From positions 14,593,001 through 14,657,000 of the forward strand of contig OZ005603.1 in NCBI GenBank assembly GCA_963930655.1: a DNA stretch of 64,000 nt. The letters run 5' to 3'. The notes beneath the pieces are model-generated. The model did not search any database and had not been told where the DNA came from. It saw only the letters and a program-made list of their open reading frames with translations. A program made the translations under genes and the position numbers. Positions 59,001-64,000 of this stretch are shown piece by piece (position 1 is the first letter of the stretch; each line of letters begins with the position of its first letter). The stretch comes from Myrica gale (lineage: Eukaryota; Streptophyta; Magnoliopsida; Fagales; Myricaceae).

Positions 59001-62000
59001 TGTTGGAAATTAAGAGATGGTGAATAGATTCTGGTGAGTTGTAAGTCCACAAGGCAGTTAATTTTAACCTTCGTGATAGGGGAAATTCGGGTGGGCAAAA
59101 ATTCCTAGGTAAAATGGAATTTTACCAGAAATTTAATTGTCAGGACAGACTTCATTTGATTGAAATCTGAGAAATAAGCTCAAGTACAAAAAGAAACAAT
59201 GTAAAATACCTAAATGATGTAGGGAGAAGAGAATTTAATAGTTTGTGCAAAACATCTTAAATGGGGGAGGGACCATAGACTGTACTAATCTTTGAGTAGT
59301 TAATTCTTTTCCTTTCTTGGATTTATGTAATCACAGTGAAAGAGCCAAGCTGGCGAGAATGATAAGGGAACAGAGATTTGTTAGCTTGTGCAATAGTAGT
59401 GAGATGAGGAGGGGGTCAGACCCCCTCCCTCAATCTCAATATATGCTTTATTCCTGAAATTCTCAAATGTGTACAATGATTAAGGAAAGAGAAAACAGGA
59501 AAGTGCGATCGATGTGTGAATACAAGTCAAATATAATCAATTTTTAAAGTTTGGTTCTCTGGGAAGTAGGCCAAGTTAATCATTTCTTAGCTCCCACCGA
59601 CGACCCATGGAAATCTTTCAAATTAACTGACCTGTATACCTGGATCCGAGCTGACTAGTTTGTGTAACTCTACGCCGTACTTGCTATTTCTGTAACTCTC
59701 GCATCCTTTAAATAGGTTGATCTAGGCAAACCCAGCTTTTGGTTTGGTTGCAGTCAAGTTTTTGTTATAACGGTATACTATTGAAGCTCTCCCTTCTCTC
59801 TAGATTCCTTTTTCGTTTTTTTTGTGTTTTCTCTTGTTGTGGTCATGATTCTTGTTTGCTGGTTGTGTTGCTTCTAGTTTTATGATGGGTTTAGATAGGT
59901 GGTTTCGTGTAGAAGCCAAGTCCTTTCAGGTGTCTGTTGATGTTAGGGGAGTTGTTAGATGGTTGGAGTGGAGTCGCAAGTCTCATAGTGCCATTTCGAT
60001 TGGGAGATTAGGGGCTGCCTGGTTAGTTACTCTAGCCAGCCAGCTAATGGGAGTTGATGCTGCTCAGGATGTCGTGTTGCGGTTCAATGAAGGCTCTAGG
60101 GCTTTCCTGGCTCAACGACGTGCTAACAAGGCGGGAAGATTTGTTGCTGTGATGGAGTTTGGAGAAGGACACCGGAAAGGGGGGGTCATGGTCCCTGAAG
60201 GTCGAGAGGGAGCTGGTTGGTTGGCTATGGCAGCATGTTTCCAGGGGGTGGTCGATCACTTTGGGCCGGTAGGGGGTCATCTTGGTGCTGGCGGTGCTGT
60301 GGGAAAAGGAGAGAAGCTGTCCTTTGCGGAAGCTGTTCAGTTGGGGTCGAGGAAGGGTGGTCATGGGCAGGCTGTACCTCCTGCTCAAAGGGCCGTTCCA
60401 TTTGCAGGAGGCAAAGAGAAGTCGACTGTGTTGGTAGGGAGGAACACTGCAGTCGAGGGGGCAGCTTTGTCTGATTTGGGGGCTACTCCTGCCATGGCAG
60501 AGGTTTGCTGCCCAATGCATTTCCGTTTGAAGCTTAAGGGTTTGCTGGTGGATTTGAATAGGCTCATTGGGTCTGTCTTGGGTGAGGGTTCAGGGGGGCT
60601 GTTGGCAGACTGGGTAGGTCTCAAATGTTATGAGTGTGCTGGGCCGGGAGTTAGAGGTGGGCCTGTGAGTGGCGTCAATTCACTGAAGCCCGAGGGAGTT
60701 GAGGACCAGTTGGTGGTATCTGCGTCTGGGCTTGAGGACCAATTGGCTGATGTGGATCTGGGTGGGCCTGTTTCTGGGCCGGATGGGTTTGCAGATCCGG
60801 GTGGGTCTGGTTCTGGGCCGGATGGGTCTGGTGCTGACCCGATAAACTCTTTTGCAAACGTTATCGTTGACCCGATAAGCACTGTCGACAGGAAATCTTT
60901 GCCGACGATCGGTCTGCCTTCGTCGTCGCGGTCGGTGGTGGTAGGGGGTGGTTCTGACGTCTCGCCGATGACGGATCTGTTGGTTGAAGGTGACGGATCT
61001 TTGCCGACGATTGTTCTGCTCTCGTCGTCGCGATCGGTGGTGGTAGGGAGTGGTTCTGACGTCTCGCCGGTGGACGTGTTGCCCTCGTCGACCAGGTCTG
61101 TGGTGGTTGGGTGTGGTTCCGGCGGCTCGCCGGTGCCGGTTCAGTCGTTTGTTGCTGAGGATGTGTCTGCCCGTGTCTCGTTGGAGGGGGGTCTTGTTCA
61201 GGGGTGTCCTGGGGCTCTCTCAGGTCGTTTGAAGGGGGGGGGAAGGGTCCCGGGGGTTGTCTGGTGGTGAGAGCTCTAAACCATCTGTAGGTTTGGAGGC
61301 TGGTCTGGAGCCCGTGGGTGAGAGCTCTGGAGTGAGGTCTTCGAGGGGAGATTCTCCGGCGTGGATCCTGGACATGGTTTCCTTCGTGGGTAAGATGGTT
61401 GGGGTGTCCTGTGGTGGTCAAGAGGAAAAGATGAGGGAGCTCTTTGAAGCATTGGAACGTGATCGGAAGCCGGTTCATTCGAAATCTTCAAGAAAATCAG
61501 GGGGGAAGATGATCAGGGAGCTGAAGGGTTTGAAGTCCTCAGGCAATTATGACGGGTCTTCCTCATCCGCTAGGAAGCTTGTGACCTTTGGTGTGGACTG
61601 TTAGGGGTCCCGCTTGAGATGCGGGGGGGGGGGGGGGGGGTTTCAGGGAGGGTGTGTTTTGTAGGCCTATGGGTCACGGGTGGGTGGGTTTTGGTTTCTT
61701 TAGTACTTTCTCTTGTACTGTTGTATCCCCGTTGTGTTTCGTTTTTTTTTCTTAATAAAACTGCCTTAATTATCAAAAAAACGGTATACTATTCCTGTAG
61801 TATGATGACAACACAGAGAAGATATGAGCAAATTGTATCTGATTCAACAATTGTTAAGGAGAAGGTTTTCATTATGTAACAATATTGCCGGTTGGCTTTT
61901 GAACTTATTAATGGATCCATATGTATATTAAAGAGTCAGAGATCTGAGGGAAATAGAGTAAGGGTAAAAGAGAAGACGACAACTGTCATAAGTTAGATCC

Positions 62001-62551
62001 CACAAGCCATTGTCAAAGAAGCAAAGACAAGCAGTCTAATAGGTGTCGTATTAACTGTTGCCACCGATTGTGACAAGCAAAATTTTTGTGTTCCTTGATG
62101 CCATTATTACCATAAACAATTTGAACATCTTACTGGCTTGTAGGGCTTTAGAACCACAAAAGAAAGGAGGTTACATATTATCTTTATACTTGTTCCACTT
62201 AGTGACGCTTGTGTGATGCTGAGATGGCTTACCTTTTTTGCTTGCTTCTTGAAGGTGGGACCTGGTGAGGTTGATGATGAGCTAGAAGATGAGGTAGCAT
62301 CAGAATGCTCTAAGTATGGGACGGTAACTCGGGTTCTCATTTTTGAGATAACAGAGCCAAATTTCCCAGTTGACGAGGCAGTTAGAATCTTTGTTCAGTT
62401 TGAGAGACCAGAAGAAACAACCAAAGCATTTGTTGACCTCGACGGCCGATATTTCGGAGGTAGGGTGGTTTGTGCTTCATTCTATGATGTAGAGAGGTTC
62501 AGCAAGAATGAGCTAGCTCCAATGCCTGGAGAAATCCCTGGTTATACATAA
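56057..62551 (+). CDS. DRT111: DRT111 / SPF45-type splicing factor (G-patch and RRM/UHM), two exons
   Basis: Nuclear splicing factor related to human RBM17/SPF45, with roles in alternative splicing by family knowledge. Exon 1 is 56057-56920 and exon 2 is 62255-62551. The join NM|VGPGEV keeps frame and uses GTATGC and GAAG sites. The product is 386 residues, close to the length known for plant DRT111. It starts MLGGLYGDLPPP. Arg/Glu-rich helix at about residues 120-165; G-patch at about 220-265 (MMAKMGWKEGQGLGKQEQG); RRM of the U2AF-homology type at about 280-375 (TRVLLLRNM, then FVQFERPEE, with the RYF loop in DGRYFGGRVV). It ends MPGEIPGYT and TAA. No lesion is seen. The 5.3 kb intron carries a MITE and a LINE. 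Confidence 0.95.
56968..56993. repeat. (AT)n microsatellite in the DRT111 intron
   Basis: An uninterrupted AT dinucleotide tract about 50 bp after the splice donor. Confidence 0.9.
56994..58367 (+). other. First part of the DRT111 intron, nothing further recognised
   Basis: T-rich intronic sequence with short spurious ORFs only. A direct duplication gggtgttagcttatt occurs at about 57670-57700. Confidence 0.5.
58368..58616. mobile_element. 231 bp foldback MITE with perfect 9 bp TSD
   Basis: The TSD ttaaatcaa at 58368-58376 and 58608-58616 is exact. The element 58377-58607 begins ggataaatac and ends gtatttatccc. Most of its length folds on itself: gaaaatcaaa, aagtccttaaa, ttaaaaccc and ttagtccctaa each have their complement in the right half. 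A 9 bp TSD and near-full inverted structure fit a Mutator-type MITE. It lies in the DRT111 intron. Confidence 0.88.
59769..61793 (+). mobile_element. LINE derivative (59783-61779) with 14 bp TSD, ORF1 only
   Basis: Identical 14-mers at 59769-59782 and 61780-61793 (aacggtatactatt). The right end carries an aataaa signal and an A-tail, so it is a non-LTR retrotransposon in the same direction as the host gene. At about 2.0 kb it contains an ORF1 and a 3' UTR but no endonuclease or reverse transcriptase. It must have been mobilised in trans or have lost ORF2. A run of 18 G's lies at 61623-61640. Confidence 0.85.
59852..61604 (+). pseudogene. LINE ORF1 (DUF4283-like gag), frameshifted
   Basis: The frame from 59852 encodes LDRWFRVEAKSFQVSVD, then RRANKAGRFVAVMEF and VVMVPEG-like sequence, the pattern of plant LINE ORF1 with a DUF4283-type domain. 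From about residue 260 it becomes a Gly/Ser/Pro/Asp repeat (GGPVSGPDG; SSSRSVVVG twice and a variant). At about 61230-61260, in a G-rich run, the reading moves to another frame that continues to TAG at 61602-61604 with KMIRELKGLKSSGNYDGSSS, a sequence usual just before ORF2. No typical zinc knuckle is seen apart from CYECAGPG. Confidence 0.7.
61794..62254 (+). other. End of the DRT111 intron
   Basis: Non-coding DNA with a T-rich stretch before the acceptor (ccttttttgcttgcttcttgaag). Nothing else is recognised. Confidence 0.5.
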
Positions 62552-63904
62552 AATAATGGAAAGTTCAAGTGCAACCTAATGTCCAACTGTCAAGGCTGGA
62601 TGAAACAGATATGATGCACTAGGATATTGATTTTAATTGGTTATTTGTGAGTTGTGCAGTGTTGTAAGTAGCATTTAGATTTTGGATCAACTGCTTCATC
62701 TCTTAACTAGGTCCAAGTGATGCCTGACCGAGACAAACAGTAGTTGCATGAGGAAATTATTGAAATCATGTGGAACAGCGAGAGCATTTTTATGAACACT
62801 GTTGAAAGCTTAGCCATACGTAGAAAGGGATGAATTCTTTGTGCTGGGCATATGCATCACTGTGGATGGGAGAAGGGTAAACTCTTTATATTTGTCGTTT
62901 TTTTCAGAGCGGTAACAGTTGCAAGATTGGAAACCTCCAACCTTTAATCATAATAGCACAATCGACCCACTCAGGAAAGCCAATTACACCAAAAAGAGGC
63001 AGTATATAATTCATCCTGTTATAAAGTTGGCAGCATGTGCAGGTACACCATAAAGGAAGAGTTGAAAAACGTGATCATATTTTCAAGTTCTAATCTAACA
63101 GATTCATCAATGAAATTAGATATTGGAATTCTTAAGAAGATAGATTTTTCTAACTTCTCACTGTTGTACTTCTATTCAAATCAGTTTTTTTTCCTATATA
63201 AGATTTATTCAAATAAGTTCAATTTTTTGACTTCCCTATTTATTATTTTCAAGATGTCATAAATTATGGTCAACATTGGGTCTGTAAATATGGAAGGTTC
63301 AAGTTAAAAATGTTCTGGCAAAAGGTACAAAAATAAGGAAATTAAAAGGAAAAAAAAAACTTCAAGGAAACCCGCACGATCAGATCCAGGTCTCAAAATT
63401 TTCCGGAGAAAAAGGAAAAGAAAAAAAAGATCCAGGTCTCAAATTGATGCAAACAATAGTCCACCAAGTTCTCTATCTTTGATGCTTCTCGAGAGAGAAC
63501 AACAAATGGTAAACATCAGTAAACAAAATAGATCGAGAAGAAATAATAAACATTCCATGATACACCATGATATTTAAGGCAAAGAGAAACCGATATATAA
63601 AGCTACACAAGACTTGTTTCTGATTAAACAACATTGATTCTTTCACTTTGCCCAATATCTGTAGGATTAGCTGTATGTCAAATTACCTGATGAGCCAAAA
63701 AACAAAAGGTCACCTATCCCTTATTTTACTCTGTACTTACAACTAGTCTCGTAGTATTTTGTAACTACTTTTAACCCACTGAAGTGTTGAGGAATGAACA
63801 CTTGAGAAGTAATTCACTGGACTCATAATATAACATAATATCTCTCAACCTAAAAGTTTAAGCCCAACCATGCTATATTAACTACCCACACTTTGTATTT
63901 TTTT
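62552..63904. other. 3' flank of DRT111; no further gene recognised
   Basis: The 3' UTR probably occupies the first few hundred bases; no certain poly(A) signal stands out. From 62900 to 63900 the DNA is AT-rich with a duplicated phrase agatccaggtctcaaa (at about 63380 and 63430). Short ORFs lack family features. Confidence 0.45.
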
Positions 63905-64000
63905 AAGAGATAAATACAATTCGCACCCTCCAACTATGGGGGTCGACACTTTGCACCACTATCTACTATTTTTGTCACATTGTACCCTCCAACTATTGAT
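63905..64000. repeat. Probable left end of another MITE, cut by the window
   Basis: It reads gagataaatacaattcgcacc and twice ccctccaactat, with the same opening (gataaatac) as the MITE at 58377. The second half is outside the window. Confidence 0.35.

Noticed and set aside
60044-61478. Minus-strand ORFs of 158 and 205 codons
   Set aside because: They are shadows of the GC-rich LINE ORF1 on the plus strand, Pro/Ser/Thr-rich and with no family signature.

Overview
The window is nuclear DNA of a flowering plant, most likely a eudicot and probably woody. It holds intron-rich plant genes, AT-rich intergenic DNA, and plant-type Sirevirus, chromovirus, CACTA, hAT, MULE and LINE elements. I cannot name the species. 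No rRNA or tRNA gene, CRISPR array or bacterial-type operon was recognised.

The left 18 kb is one minus-strand gene: eighteen in-frame coding exons (672-17728) of a SAPS/SIT4-associated protein, a regulatory subunit of PP6-type phosphatase. The ATG, the splice sites and the reading phase all agree. The 3' end lies beyond position 1. Its introns carry LINE 3' fragments, two of them only about 13 bp long but still flanked by long target-site duplications (TSDs).

From 18 to 27 kb is a transposon graveyard: a hAT end, a 0.5 kb inverted-repeat element, a 1.9 kb element with about 200 bp inverted termini that appears to carry a host-gene fragment and is itself split by a hAT-like insertion, and several copies of a short AT-rich repeat.

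From 26.9 to 43.5 kb is a dead prolyl 4-hydroxylase gene (plus strand). Exon 1 is split by a 1913 bp hAT element that carries fragments of a phosphoglucomutase-like gene. Intron 1 holds a Reina-like Ty3/Gypsy chromovirus (TSD catct, 29125-43164). That chromovirus was in turn invaded by a Sirevirus (Ty1/Copia) with an extra env-like ORF, several polypurine tracts and arrays of the palindrome GGTCGACC in its LTRs. A later deletion fused the Copia gag to the Gypsy gag.

From 44.5 to 55.1 kb are a broken CACTA (Ptta/En/Spm) element whose coding halves point in opposite directions, a 1425 bp hAT with a perfect 8 bp TSD, LTR remnants, and a third Sirevirus LTR with a gag fragment.

From 56 to 62.6 kb is an apparently intact plus-strand gene for a DRT111/SPF45-type splicing factor: two exons encoding 386 residues, with G-patch and C-terminal RRM/UHM domains. 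Its single 5.3 kb intron holds a 231 bp foldback MITE with a perfect 9 bp TSD and a 2 kb LINE derivative that keeps only ORF1 and the 3' tail. The two host genes that look alive act in phosphatase regulation and pre-mRNA splicing. They are not obviously linked; the rest is mobile DNA and its debris.
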